From Sabellastarte sp. h YS-2021 (taxonomy: Eukaryota; Annelida; Polychaeta; Sabellida; Sabellidae): a stretch of 64,000 bases of DNA. The stretch covers positions 14,856,496 to 14,920,495 of the forward strand of contig OZ024936.1 of assembly GCA_964017235.1 (NCBI GenBank), in the 5' to 3' direction. Under the pieces are notes generated by a model. That model had not been told where the DNA came from. It saw only the letters and a list, made by a program, of their open reading frames with translations, and did not search any database. The translations under genes and the position numbers were made by a program. Shown piece by piece: positions 34,496-46,364 of this stretch (position 1 is the first letter of the stretch; each line of letters begins with the position of its first letter).

Positions 34496-36430
34496 AGTTC
34501 AGATGAAAAGTGCTGAGGGTAAAAGTACAAAATAAATCGCTAATTCCAGGACACAATTATAATTGAATATAAGTGGCAGATTGAAAGAGTACCCTATCCT
34601 GTAAAATGTTTTGCCCATAAATCTTGTTTTCACTGTCACCTGCAGGAGTGTCTCCAACATAAAAAAAAAGTTTGATTGTTGGTTGAAGAAGGCAGTTTCC
34701 AGCTGCAGCCCAAAGATGCATCAAAATATAAATCTGTGCTCAGCGTGCTGTTTTCCTGGTGGGGTTCCCTGCCCGGAGGCAGTGGCTGGGGTTGTTTGGT
34801 GGGTAGGGGAGATCTGCATATGTTGCTGTTTTGGTTAGCAATTGCACCCAAAGGCGTGTAGTAAGCCACATAATGGCCTTCTGGGTTGGCAGTTGATTCA
34901 ACCTGATGTGGTCACCTCAAGCAAAATTGGACTGGACTATTCAGAGTTGAGAGTTAATTGTAGTTCTTGGATGCACATGCTGAGGTAGCTGGTTGGGGTG
35001 GCCTGGTTTGGGGGTTTCCCAGCGTTGGTCTGCTTTCGGGGAGGGGCCTGAAGCACACTGACAGTGATGAAATATAAGGCACATAACGCCAAAGAATTCT
35101 TCAACATCTAATCTCTGCTTGGGAGATTATTTGACACTAGTTTTGTTAAAGAAATTCATAAATTAGTTTCTGCCTCAGAGACTAGAATTGTTTTGAAAAT
35201 TAGGTCAAATGCCTCAGAAAGAAAGAAACCATCAATTCTGATGTTAGGATTTCTATGAAATCAGATTAAAGATTCTGAAATAGGGATTCAATGAGTCTAC
35301 ATCTGTTTTCAGTTTGCTCAAGAAGGGTTAGTGTTCTCTGTGGATCATGATGGCGGATTAATTAAGATAGCAAGGTTACTAACATCAGTTTGTTCTCGTC
35401 TTGTGAAGATGAAAAATTCTATATGGCTTATTTTCAATTTTCTACAGGAGTAGTGAAGTAACATAGCGTGAGGTTGGTGTTCAGGACAGTATGTGTACAA
35501 TCACCTCTCAACAAGCTGAAGCATCAGCCATGACACATTCTTGGATAAACTGGTAACTGCAGTGGACGGGGTCACTGGAAAAATTGTGAGCACAGACTGT
35601 CCTCTTTGGAAGGGCAACTGAGTCGACACAGCATTGCCATTGATCCCACCACTGGTTTTCAGAGTGATGAAACTTGATTTCAATTTAACTTGCTATCTTT
35701 ATCTGAATTTTCTTTGTAATAGTACTTAGTATTTTGTCATGGCCTTCCTTTGTCATGTCAACGTTATACTTCACCACTTTGCTTGTATTTTATGTAATTT
35801 CTTAAGTAATGATTCCAACTTGTTACGTCTTCTCAACTGTTACGCTTACCTTCTTTGATTAAATGTAATTTAATTGAATTCTTATTCCCTTACTGCTCAT
35901 AATTATTGGGGGATTACTTTTCTCCTGTTACCAGTGTGTACCATTAATGTCTCACATTTACAAGTCATTTTATTATAAATACTATGGTACTATTCTTCTT
36001 ATGGGGGTTGGGTACATATGTAGACATATATTGATGCATATATTGTTATATTTCTGATTGCTTGCTAAACCATTTACTTCTGCTTATATTGGGCACAGCT
36101 TGTGCTTGGTGACTTGATCTGATTAGTATCTTGGGGCTCCCTGTTATTTATATGACCTTGGGCCCCAATATTTGACCTTTGACTTTAAAACATCGTCTTG
36201 GTTCATTTGAATTCAGCCTGGCTTGGCCTTACGCCGTTGTTGGGATATGCTTGTGATTTTGCTGAACCTGATGAACCAAGATGTTATTTACATCTTTGTT
36301 TTCCTTAGCATTAATCATTATGACCTTCGCAATTTTGAATTTGACCTTTTAGATTATATTCTTCACCTCGTTTGCTTGGCTTGCACCTGGTGACCTAATT
36401 TTATCTTTTAATGTAACTATTTTGTTATTA
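34496..36430. other. Non-coding stretch, nothing recognised
   Basis: Contains a G-rich part (34750-35060) and short frames only. No splice-supported gene is visible. Confidence 0.45.
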
Positions 36431-37273
36431 TTAAAGGCCCAGTTGCAACAAAAATTGACTTTCAACTATTGTGTTGTGAGTAAACCCAGGAGCAAGAAAA
36501 TACATATTATACAGCAAACAGTTAACCAGTTAGTCTGATTCACTGAGTGCAGAAAACACAGCCATGCTTTTCTTAGCTGCGACGTGAGGGGGTACAGTTG
36601 TACAGATTCAACTGTGCAGAGTTGTGTTTTGCAGCATTTATCTGTGATAGAAAATTTCAGGACTGCATTTCATTATTTAGTTTCTGAATACTTATGCAAA
36701 GTATAGCACTGAAAAAAAATATATATGGGGAGTATTTATATGGTGTATTTTAAAAATATAATAAGCTGATATTTTCAACATACAATACATAGGCTAATAA
36801 CTACTTATGGAAATTAAGCTACCAATAAGCCATGAAGTACTTACAAAAACATGATTCAACATTATGTATACCTAGGAAATCAAATTTTATTTCAGATTTG
36901 AGAACATTTTATACAGAAAGCTGACCTTGGTACAAAAAAAGTGTTTACCTCATGCTATGTAGGGACATAAATTATAATGACCAAACTGAATACTGTAATT
37001 GTTTAAGATGGACTTAATTCTATATATTTATTATAATTCTATTTGATAATATAAATATGTAATTATTGATCAGCAATATTTATGTAACCTTTATTACAAA
37101 AATCTTGAATTTCAATGTTACCTGACTGTTTATTCTAATAATAATTGGCAAACATATTGTTCAGAGATAATTAACTCTCACTCATCTTTCAGTATTCTGT
37201 AATATATGAATATATATGTTTGTTTGAACGCATTTGGTGAAGAAATAAATCTACTTTCAATAGATCCCAGTAC

Positions 37274-38542
37274 ATGCAGAAGGTTCACCAATATAATAGA
37301 GTCTGCATGCAGGCCAAATCTCAATTCCTTAAAGAAAAAATTCAGGATAATCATCACAACCCACAAAAATTATGGTGTGTCCTGGGTGATGTCCTACACA
37401 GACTTCCAGCTAAGATCCTCTCATCAATAAACCCCCCTCAGCTTTTGGCTGACAGGTTCTTGGAGTTCTTCACAGAAAAGATTGAGAAAATGCGCTCAAC
37501 ATTCTCTGCTTCTGTTAATTTACAACACATCACCCCTGACTCTCCTCCCCCCATGTTCCCCAGTTTTTCTACTGTAACAGAGGAAGAAATTACTAAAATT
37601 ATTACCAGCTCTCCTAGTAAATCATGTTCCCTAGACCCTTGGCCCACTTTCTTTGTTCTGGATTATCTCGATATTCTCATATCCCCCATCACTTCAATAA
37701 TTAATGCTTCTCTTAAGCAAGGCAAGTGTCCAGATTTCTTTAAGCAGGCCCATGTTACCCCACTCCTCAAAAAATCATCCTTAGACAAAGAAGTTTTTAA
37801 AACTTATAGGCCTGTCTCAAATTTAAACTTTATCTCAAAGATACTTGAAAGGGTAGTAGCCGTCCAGCTACAAACACATCTTGATGAAGCCGGCCTTTTG
37901 ACTGCCTTCCAATCCGCTTATAGAAAACACCATTCTACTGAAAGTGCCCTCCTCAATATTCATAACGATATTCTTCTTAATATGGCCAAAGGGTCTGTCA
38001 CTGCTCTTACCCTCCTCGATCTATCCGCCGCTTTCGATACCATTGACCACACCATTCTCCTAGACAGGCTCAATGTTTATTATGGAATCAGTGAGCTAGC
38101 ACTTGGCTGGTTCAGATCATACCTGTCGGGAAGGACACACTCGGACAAGGTAGGTAGTACACTCTCCCATCCTGCTTCGCTCCAGTGTGGAGTTCCCCAG
38201 GGTTCTGTCCTTGGGCCAATTCTGTTCTCTCTCTATACTAACCCTATCAGCTCAATCATTCATTCCCACACTAGCATCAATTATCACTTCTACGCCGATG
38301 ACACCCAGTTATACATAACACTTTCACCAGCAAATTTCTCTCACTCTATCCAAAAACTAAAGAACTACCTAAATGACATTCAAAATTTCATGTTTACAAA
38401 TAAATTAAAACTTAACCCAGACAAAACCGAGTTTTTTCTTATAGGCTCCCAAAAAATCATAAACAACTCCTCCCTCATTTCCCTATTAATATTCTGGGAA
38501 GTCAGGTCTCGCCAGCACAAAGTGTCAGGAACCTTGGAGTAG
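37274..38542 (+). pseudogene. CR1/L2-like reverse transcriptase (near-intact 5'-truncated ORF2)
   Basis: A 422-codon frame coding the reverse transcriptase of a Jockey-superfamily (CR1/L2-like) retrotransposon. It holds 'YRPVSNLNFISKILERV' (37806-37856), 'FQSAYRKHHSTESALL' (37908-37954), 'LLDLSAAFDTIDH' (38012-38050), 'GVPQGSVLGPILFSLY' (38191-38238) and the catalytic 'FYADDTQL' (38288-38311). A frameshift near 38455 moves the rest ('NILGS', 'RNLGVVFDSNF') to another frame. There is no endonuclease domain, so it is 5'-truncated. The element continues through 38930-39046 and 43757-44292, interrupted by a SINE and a Ty3/gypsy element. It ends in ATTAG repeats. Confidence 0.9.
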
Positions 38543-38677
38543 TGTTCGACTCCAATTTCAATTTCTCAAATCATGTGTCACAGGTCATAACGTCCACTAG
38601 AGTACATGCCAGAGATCTCTACAGAATTCGTCCCCTTCTAGACCTCAACACATCAGTCCTCTTGGCAAATGCTTTGG

Positions 38678-38914
38678 TTTATTTTTGTTTATTTGGGGTT
38701 TAACGTCGCTTTCAACACTGTACAGGTCATATCACGACGGGTAGTTGGAAGGGCAGAGGAAACCAGTACATAGAGTTCGCTAGGGTTGTGTACTGTAAAC
38801 TGCCGACCAACGGCAAGCAACTACCAGCTTTCCCACTTACGGCCATGACGGGGATCGATCCCCGGCCGCAGAGGTGGGAGGCGAGAGTGTTACCACTCTG
38901 CCACCATGGCCCCC
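38678..38914 (-). mobile_element. tRNA-derived SINE, subfamily A, in CR1/L2 element
   Basis: Reverse-oriented full-length copy with B-box 'ggggatcgatccccg' and A/T-rich tail. Perfect target duplicate AAATGCTTTGG at 38667-38677 and 38915-38925. The copy of the same retrotransposon at 63831-64000 shows the uninterrupted site ('aatgctttggtgagcagc'). Confidence 0.95.
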
Positions 38915-39046
38915 AAATGCTTTGGTGAGCAGCAGGTTGGACTATTGCAATTCATTGTTCTTATCACTCACTAATTTTGAGTTAAGGAGATTGCAGCTAG
39001 TCCAAAACTCACTCTGCAGGGTTGTCACCCGTTTCTCTAAATTCTC

Positions 39047-39316
39047 TGTTATATATACAAAGAACTGAACTCTGTACTGCTTAAACTCTGGTCATTGCTG
39101 TATCATATCAGTCAACACCTTCACAGCTTACTGACATCCAGATAAACAACAGGTCAAATGTATATCCTTTTATCCTGGGAAAGTATGTAACATATGCACT
39201 GTCTCTGAACTGTTTTGTATGTAACTTCATTGTGCATTTGCCTTTTATATTAAATATATGTGTTTTAGTAAGAACTGTGTTTCAATTGTGTGTGTTCCAA
39301 GTCCAAGTTTATGACA
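39047..39316 (+). repeat. 5' LTR
   Basis: 270 bp, TG...CA ends. Contains a TATATATAC start, a TTTTATATTAAATATATG TATA-like stretch near 39246-39262. Confidence 0.9.
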
Positions 39317-39414
39317 TATATTTTGGCGACGAGGAAAATAGTTTATTAATAATTTTATATAACTGCTGAGAAATTCTTTTGGATATTTTAAAACTGTGAG
39401 TTGAAATAATTACC

Positions 39415-40250
39415 ATGGCTACATTTGGTAGAATTGAAGAGTACAATGAATCAGAGAGCTGGTCTCAATACATTGAGAGACTTGGATATTATTTTGAAGC
39501 AAATATTATCACTGAAGCTGAAAAAAGAGGTCAATATTTTTAACTGTATGTGGATCAAAGTGTTATAGTTTGATCAGAAATTTGCTTTCTCCAACAAAGC
39601 CTGATGAAAAAACATTTGAAGAACTGAGCAAATTAGTTCAAGATCATCTGAACCCAGAACCTTCTCAGGTCATCCAGCGCTACAAGTTTCACTCTAAAGT
39701 GCGTTCACATAGACAATCTGTATCTGAGTTTGTAGCAGAACTCCTGGAATTATCAGAAAAATGCAAATTTGGTGACCAACTTGAAGAGATGCTCAGAGAT
39801 CGATTGGTGTGTGGAGTGGCAGATCCAGTAATACAGAAGAGACTTCTTCAAGAAAAAACTTTACAGTTTAAGAAAGCTTTTGAATTGGCCCAGGCACTGG
39901 AAGCCACAGCAAAGAATACAGTAGATTTACAGGGCAGTACTATACATAAACTTGGGCAGCAAGGTTCTCAACCCAAACCCTGGCAAGGGAATAATCAGAG
40001 GACGTCAGCTCAAAAAGGCACCTCTGATGAATGTTACAGATGTGGGGGAAGTCACCAACCTTCAGGATGTCCCTTCAAGAGCAGCAAATGCTACAACTGT
40101 GGTCTGGTAGGACATATCAAGACAAAATGTAGGAAACCAAAAAAGGGGAAAGGCAACAAGAATGCACAATCACGGAAGGAAATACATCACACTGAACACA
40201 CAGAAGCACAGTGTGAGGGTCAGCTTGACAACCAGGAGGAGGAATATTGA
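39415..40250 (+). pseudogene. Ty3/gypsy Gag (one frameshift)
   Basis: Starts at ATG 39415 in a strong context (ACCATGG). The first 42 codons run into a stop at 39541; a one-base shift near 39525 restores the frame ('SIFLTVCGSK'). The remainder is open to 40250. It has a basic capsid part (39570-39960) with 'VSEFVAELLELSEKCKFG', then two zinc knuckles: C-X2-C-X3-H-X4-C at 40033-40071 and C-X2-C-X4-H-X4-C at 40090-40131. The tail is Lys-rich. It is in the same frame as pol, separated by one TGA at 40248, which may be a mutation or a readthrough site. Confidence 0.9.
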
Positions 40251-43200
40251 CTGTTTACTTGCACAAACAGGATAAATCCATATGTGGTTGAACTTTGTAT
40301 AAATACAAAACCAGTATCAATGGAAATTGATACAGGAGCTTCTGCTTCAGTCATCAATGAGGCAGTGTACAAGTTGATCAGCAGAGGGGAGCCGAAACCC
40401 CAGCTACAACCAACTCAAGCAGTTTTAAAAACATACACAGGTGAACAGATTCCTGTGTTGGGCATGTTCAATGCAGTTGTGGCTTACGAAGGAAATCAGA
40501 AGAAACTGCCACTACTGGTAGTAAAGGGGACACAGCCTTGTCTTTTAGGACGGGATTGGCTGAATGAAATTCATATAAACTGGCATGAAGTAAAGTTTGT
40601 CCAAAACGATCTGGACAGGTTACTGCAGAAATATTCTGAAGTGTTTCAGGAATGCTTGGGGAAAATAACTGGTGTTAAAGCTAGGATAGAAGTTCACACA
40701 GATGCCAAGCCACGATATTTCAAGCCAAGACCTGTGCTGTATGCATTACGGAATAAAATTGAAGTGGAGCTGGAATGACTGTAGTCAGATAACATAGTGG
40801 AGCCTGTTAAATTCTCTGAATGGGCAGCTCCCATTGTCCCAGTGTTGAAACCAGATGGATCAGTTCGCATATGTGGGGATTACAAAGTGACGGTAAATAA
40901 AGTGTCACAACTTGACAACTACCCCATTCCCAGCCTTGAGGATCTATATGCAAAGCTGTCTGGTGGGAAGTTCTTTACAAAGTTGGATCCCAGTCATGTA
41001 TATGAACAGATATGCCTTGATGAGGCATCCAAGAAGTACACAACCATAAACACTAACAAAGGGCTATTTTGTTACAATAGACTTTGCTATAGTATATCAT
41101 CGGCACCAGGGATTTTTCAGAGGGTGATGGAGCAGCTACTTGCAGATATACCCAAGCTGGTGGTCCGGATTGATGATACTTTGTTTGCTGGTGAGAGCTT
41201 AGCCGAAAATCTTCACATATTAGAGGAAGTCCTACAGAGACTGTCTAAGGCTGGAATTCGGCTGAAGAAATCCAAGTGTGTTTTCTTGTCTCCCCAGGTG
41301 ACTTTCTGTGGTCACATTGTTGACAAAGATGGACTTCACACATGTGAAAATAAAGTGGAGGCAATAGAGAAGGCACCTGCACCCAAGAATGTCACAGAAC
41401 TACGCTCTTATTTGGGATTATTGAACTTTTATGGGAAGTTCCTGAGAAACCTGTCTTCAATATTAGCACCGCTACATCAGCTACTGAAGAAAGATGCCAC
41501 GTGGGTGTGGAAAGTGAACCAACAAAGGGCATTCAACAAAACCAAAGCGATGTTGCAATCTGCAACAGTGTTAACACACTATGATGACAAGAAGGAGCTC
41601 TTGCTTTCATGTGATGCCTCACCATATGGCCTGGGAGCTGTTTTGTCACATAGGATGCCTGATGGTTCAGAAAAACCAATAAGTTTTGCGTCAAGATCAT
41701 TAGCCCCGGCAGAGAAGAACTATTCCCAATTAGACAAAGAAGGGCTAGCTGTGGTATTTGCAGTGAAGAAGTTTCACCAGTATCTGTTTGGAAGATGGTT
41801 TTCAATTTTCACAGATCACAAACCACTTCTGGGGTTGTTTGAACCCAAACCAACACCAATTATGGCTTCACCGTGTTTACCGAGATGGATACTATTGTTG
41901 TCAGGCTATGAGTTTGAGATCAAGTACAGGCCTGGATCAAATAACTCCCAACGCAGATGCCATGAGCCAACTTCCAGTTCCAAGCAAGATCCAAGACCCA
42001 CCTGTAACAGGGGAGATCATAAATCTGGTGGAGCATCTGGAGGGTACACCAGTCACTGTAAAGCAAATATAGTTATGGACATCACGGGATGTCATACTGG
42101 CAAAGGTACTAAACCATGTGCTATATGGTCGACCTGAAGCAACACAAGAGGATTCGCTCAAACCATTCTTTAACCGGAAGAAGGAACTCAGTGTGCAAGA
42201 TGGCTGTTTACTGTGGGGAAGTAGAGTGATAGTTCCTACTCAAGGACGCTCCTTAGTACTGCAGGAACTACATCAAATGCATCTAGGAGTATCCAGGATG
42301 AAAGCACTGGCTAGAATGTTTGTCTGGTGGCCAGGGTTAGATAAAGAAATAGAAACCACAGTCAAATATTGTTACACTTGTGAGGAAAATCACAGAAAAC
42401 CCAGACAAGCACCGTTGCATCCTTGGGAGTGGCCATCAAGACCATGGACCAGGCTACATCTGGACTATGCCGGACCCTTTATGGGTAAAATGTTCCTTGT
42501 CCTTGTCGATGCAACAACAAAGTGGGTTGAAGTAGAAATGGTAGAGAAGGCAACTTCGGAGAAAACAATTGAGATCTTGAGAAAGATATTTGCAACACAT
42601 GGACTTCTACGCAGGATAGTCACTGACAACGCCACAATTTTCACAAGTTGCGAAATGAAGGAGTTCTTCAAAAGAAACACCATTGGTTCAGTAACATCAG
42701 CACCATACCATCCATCTACAAATGGATTGGCTGAAAGGTATGTTCAAACGTTCAAGAGAAACCTAAAGAAGATGAGTACAGGATCCCTTCAAACAAAGTT
42801 AAGTCGATTCCTGTTCACATACCGCAACACCCCTCAGAGCACCACTGGTCAAACACCAGCTGAGCTGTTGATGAACAGGAGACCACATACTCATCTCCAA
42901 TGTCTGCTGCCAAACACTGCAGAAACTGTTGCATCAAAGCAAGAAAAAGAAAAAGAACGACAAGACACAAAGGCCCAAGAGAGGTACTTCAGTGAAAATG
43001 ATGACGTTTATGTTGAAAACTACCATCCAGGACCAAAATGGTTACCTGCCACTGTGGTTGAACCAACTGGACCAGTGTCATATCGTTGCAAGCTACAAGA
43101 TGGGGAAATAGTACGGAAGCATGTCGACCAAGTGAGATCAAGACATGTGCCTTATGAGCAAACAGAAAGAGACCCTTTCCCAGAAGTTTTGGACACACAG

Positions 43201-43368
43201 GAAAGCCAAGAAGAGCAACCAGAGTCAAATTCACTGGTTGAAAATGACAAAAACACACACAGAGAGAAATCAGCTGATAGGTTGTATCCAAAAAGAAATA
43301 GGAGACAAACAGAATTTTTCCAGGGAGGTTTTCATTATTTGGGCCAGAATAATGCCCTGACAAAATAA
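40251..43368 (+). pseudogene. Ty3/gypsy Pol (protease-RT-RNase H-integrase), broken
   Basis: Protease has the D-T-G-A-S active site at about 40329-40343. Two in-frame stops (TGA 40776, TAG 40782) precede the reverse transcriptase. The RT has '[20 protein letters not shown]', 'YPIPSLEDL' and '[15 protein letters not shown]', but its Y-x-D-D motif reads R-I-D-D (Arg codon at 41166), so the polymerase would be impaired. RNase H follows (41590-41830) with '[13 protein letters not shown]' and '[11 protein letters not shown]'. A frameshift near 41940 leads to the integrase frame. Integrase has the H-H-C-C zinc domain ('ELHQMHLG', 'CYTCEE' 42266-42393) and the D-D-E core (LDYAG 42462, TDN 42621, NGLAERYVQTF 42721). 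The 3' frame is open to 43368. Confidence 0.9.
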
Positions 43369-43472
43369 AGAGTATTCTGGTAGTCTACCCAGATACTCAG
43401 TTCAGTTTTATTTCTTGCATGTAAATTTTAAAGTTAAGTTAAAGTTAAATTTTTTAATAAGGAGTTTTAGAC

Positions 43473-43486
43473 TAAAAGGGGAGGAA
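43473..43486 (+). other. Polypurine tract of the Ty3/gypsy element
   Basis: AAAAGGGGAGGAA immediately before the 3' LTR, the usual plus-strand primer. Confidence 0.75.
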
Positions 43487-43756
43487 TGTTATATATACAA
43501 AGAACTGAACTCTGTACTGCTTAAACTCTGGTCATTGCTGTATCATATCAGTCAACACCTTCACAGCTCACTGACATCCAGATAAACTACAGGTCAAATG
43601 TATATCCTTTTATCCTGGGAAAGTATGTAACATATGCACTGTCTCTGAACTGTTTTGTATGTAACTTCATTGTGCATTTGCCTTTTATATTGAATAGATG
43701 TGTTTTAGTAAGAACTGTGTTTCAATTGTGTGTGTTCCAAGTTCAAGTTTATGACA
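43487..43756 (+). repeat. 3' LTR
   Basis: 270 bp, differs from the 5' LTR at about five sites (for example gcttact/gctcact and tccaag/ttcaag). Confidence 0.95.
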
Positions 43757-44292
43757 TTCTCTCACATTACCCCTCAGCTAAAAAAACTTCACTGGTTACC
43801 AGTCAGATACAGGGTACAATTTAAAATTGGCCTTATTACATACAAAATTCTCAACCAAGGTCAACCAGTTTATCTAAGAGAATTAATCCACCTGTACACC
43901 TCTTCTAGAAATACAAGGCGAAGTTCCCCCAAACTCAAGTTCCTTCAAACCCCCACTTTCGATCGTAGAGTTTACAAATCAATCAAACACTTCTCTAATT
44001 CGTTCTGTCACTATGCCTCTGTCCTTTGGAACTCTTTCCCCTTTCATATTAGAAACAGTCCCTCTGTTCCATCTTTTAGGAAGCACCTCAAAACCTACCT
44101 CTTCAGCTCTAGTTTCCCAACTTAGTTTTCTTCCCTCTTGGCCACAGCCATAATCCTGGATCATTGACCTTGAACGCCCCTTGACTCTCCTTAGGAAAAT
44201 GATTTTGATTGGCTAGCACACTGAGTTCCCCTCTGTGGGGAAGATATTGTGCTTGCAAAGCAGTAGATTAGATTAGATTAGATAGATTAGAT
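43757..44292 (+). pseudogene. CR1/L2-like element, 3' part
   Basis: Resumes the retrotransposon split by the Ty3/gypsy insertion. Removing the LTR element joins 'TRFSKF' to 'SHITPQLKKLHWLPV' in one frame. The frame is open to 44125 and ends 'HLKTYLFSSSFP', typical of the end of these ORF2 proteins. The tail is (ATTAG)n at 44265-44292. Confidence 0.85.
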
Positions 44293-44752
44293 GAATATCT
44301 TGTCCATTTGCCTGGCTACCTATTTTGTCTCTTCATAGTTGCCTTTTTAATTAGATGACTCTGTATTCAAAAGAGTATGTGGACAAAATGCTAGTCAAAA
44401 TTGCAAAAGAAGACAAAATGCATGTCTGTTCTGGGACAGAGTGGATAAAATGCTGGTCACTATTACATTTCCAACCAACTTAAAGACACTAAAGCACTGC
44501 TCTTACAATATGTTTCCAGGAATTAAAATGTTCTTTTTGTGTGGAATTTGACTTTGGCTCTGCCATGGTGTTTTCAACTGCCACATTTGAGATATATTTC
44601 TTAGTATCACAGAGATATATGCATTGCGGCAACTAATTAGTATATGTACCTTTTACCTTACTGTGCTATCTAGATTAAAAGCTGTAGTCAATTAATAATT
44701 TATTACTTTATAACTTGTAGTTTACCAATTAATGATGTTGCTGTTGATTTGT

Positions 44753-44990
44753 TGGGGACTCAGTGGTGTAGTGGTTACAGTCCTCACCTTCAATCTCTGA
44801 GGTCACTGGTTTGAATTTCGGTCCGGGCACTTCATGTCGGAAAATTGGTAGTTACTTGCTGATGCCTGGTAGTTTACAGTGCAGAATCTTGACCAACTAG
44901 TGTGCACTGGTTCCTCCACCCATAAACTACCCGTCACAAAATGATCCTGGCTGTTAAATACAACAAAGGACAAAAAAAATCTAAATCTAA
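44753..44990 (+). mobile_element. tRNA-derived SINE, subfamily B
   Basis: Head 'ggggactcagtggtgtagtg' with B box 'ggtttgaatttc', middle 'aaaattggtagttacttgct', A-rich tail. It belongs with the SINE at 2194-2415. Confidence 0.85.
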
Positions 44991-46085
44991 AGCTATTTAA
45001 TTGTTTGGTTTTTATACTTTGTCTTTACATACATTTTCTCTCTCTTGAGTCTTATTAATTTTCCTGCAACTTTACTTCAGAAAATTCTATATCTAATGTT
45101 GTCCAATGCCCTTTCCCAGGCTGTATGGTATAGGCGTCTCTACTTTAGACTAATACTGTTTTGTTTACCCACATCATGTATAAGCTAAGTAGTTTTTGAT
45201 GAAGAGCTGGAATCAATGATCCTCCAGATTGAAGGGTGTTCATGGCCAAATGTCTGACAAAATGAGTTATTCCATCCCTTATAACAATTATTTATGTGAA
45301 TAATAACACTAATTTCTGGGAAACTGTCTTAATTTATTTCCTTCAAGAAATCAAAAGCATTAAATATAATTAATTTTCCACCCTCAACAAATTTTTGTAG
45401 ATTTATTTTTTATAATTATGCACTTCAATGTGAAATAGAAATCAAGTATTTTTAATGATTGGATAACACTGGATTTTGTGGATCCTGCTAGTTTACAGTG
45501 ACTCTGTGTTAATTCATTCTTTATCTTGATCAATTTCACTTTCTTCACAAGATAAATTATTGAAATATTGTTCTGCAGAAGACATCTTTAATATATTTAA
45601 TGTTTAAAAAATAAATCTTTAGTTTATGAAAAAATACTTGTACTAACATTAAAAACAAAACAAAATGTTCTAAATAAATAAAAAGAGCATAAGTGTAAGC
45701 ATTTTAGCCTGTGTCTGTGTATGCAGAACAACTGCACAACCACCTCAGTGACGTAGCTCACTTGCCTCTCCATTATCTGTGTGTGGGGAGATAAACAAAC
45801 AAAATCTGTGTGGAAAAAGGTTAAGTATGCTGTGTTATAAGAGATTTGAGCTGTGTGTGTACTTAATTCTTAATTCTCAATACTGTCTGCACAAAATAAA
45901 TGATTTTCAAAGAAAAGTAAAATTGGTGCAACTGGGCCTTTAACGGTTGTTCAAATATTCATGCTGTCCAGTTTGTTGTACATAAGAGTACATTATGATG
46001 TATCCATACAAATACTTTTAGTAGTAACATATATTTGTTGAATGTAGTATGAATGTAATAAAATATATAATCCCATTGCTGGTCT

Positions 46086-46091
46086 TTGTGT

Positions 46092-46122
<31 letters not shown>

Positions 46123-46128
46123 GGGGGG
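46086..46128 (+). repeat. (GT)n followed by G23
   Basis: Direct reading of a GT microsatellite that becomes 23 consecutive G (46106-46128). Confidence 0.8.
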
Positions 46129-46364
46129 CTTGGGAATGTACAATCTTTTTTCTGTATTTGTCCCAACACTGATTCTGGCTGCACAAATACGGCCCCATCT
46201 AAAGTAACAGACACTCAGACAGACAGACAGAAAGACAGATATGATGGATGATCATTTATCAAATCACCAGAGGATCTTTACTTTACTTTACTGGAAAAAA
46301 GGACCAAATGACAGGATCGTCAAAGATAGTTGTCTTTTGTACCACTATATTTTATTTATTTATT

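Larger units (their letters stand above)
39047..43756 (+). mobile_element. Ty3/gypsy LTR retrotransposon, nearly complete (4.7 kb)
   Basis: Two 270-bp LTRs, start TGTTATATATAC and end TTTATGACA, differ at about five positions (~98% identical by eye). Five-base target duplicate TTCTC at 39042-39046 and 43757-43761. The 5' LTR is followed by 'tttggcgacgagg', the likely primer-binding region, and the 3' LTR is preceded by a polypurine tract. Gag, protease, reverse transcriptase, RNase H and integrase lie in that order. Pol order with integrase last is typical of Ty3/gypsy. No envelope gene is visible. Coding breaks make this copy defective. Confidence 0.95.
36435..45939. mobile_element. TTAA-flanked TIR element, nested host of other elements
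   Basis: Inverted ends: AGGCCCAGTTGCAACAAA at 36435 and, in reverse, AGGCCCAGTTGCACCAAT ending at 45939. Both are flanked by TTAA (36431-36434 and 45940-45943), the target duplicate used by piggyBac and Kolobok transposons. The sequence of this element itself is about 36435-37200 and 44293-45939. The rest is a CR1/L2 retrotransposon and its own passengers. No TTAA-type transposase is visible, so it is non-autonomous or internally replaced. Confidence 0.65.

Noticed and set aside
42465..43363. Minus-strand frames over the integrase
   Set aside because: Shadows of the Ty3/gypsy pol gene.
39047..43756. Envelope gene of an endogenous retrovirus
   Set aside because: No frame of suitable length lies between the integrase end (43368) and the 3' LTR.
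45959..46214. Frames with Pro/Thr/His runs
   Set aside because: They come from the (GT)n-G23 repeat.
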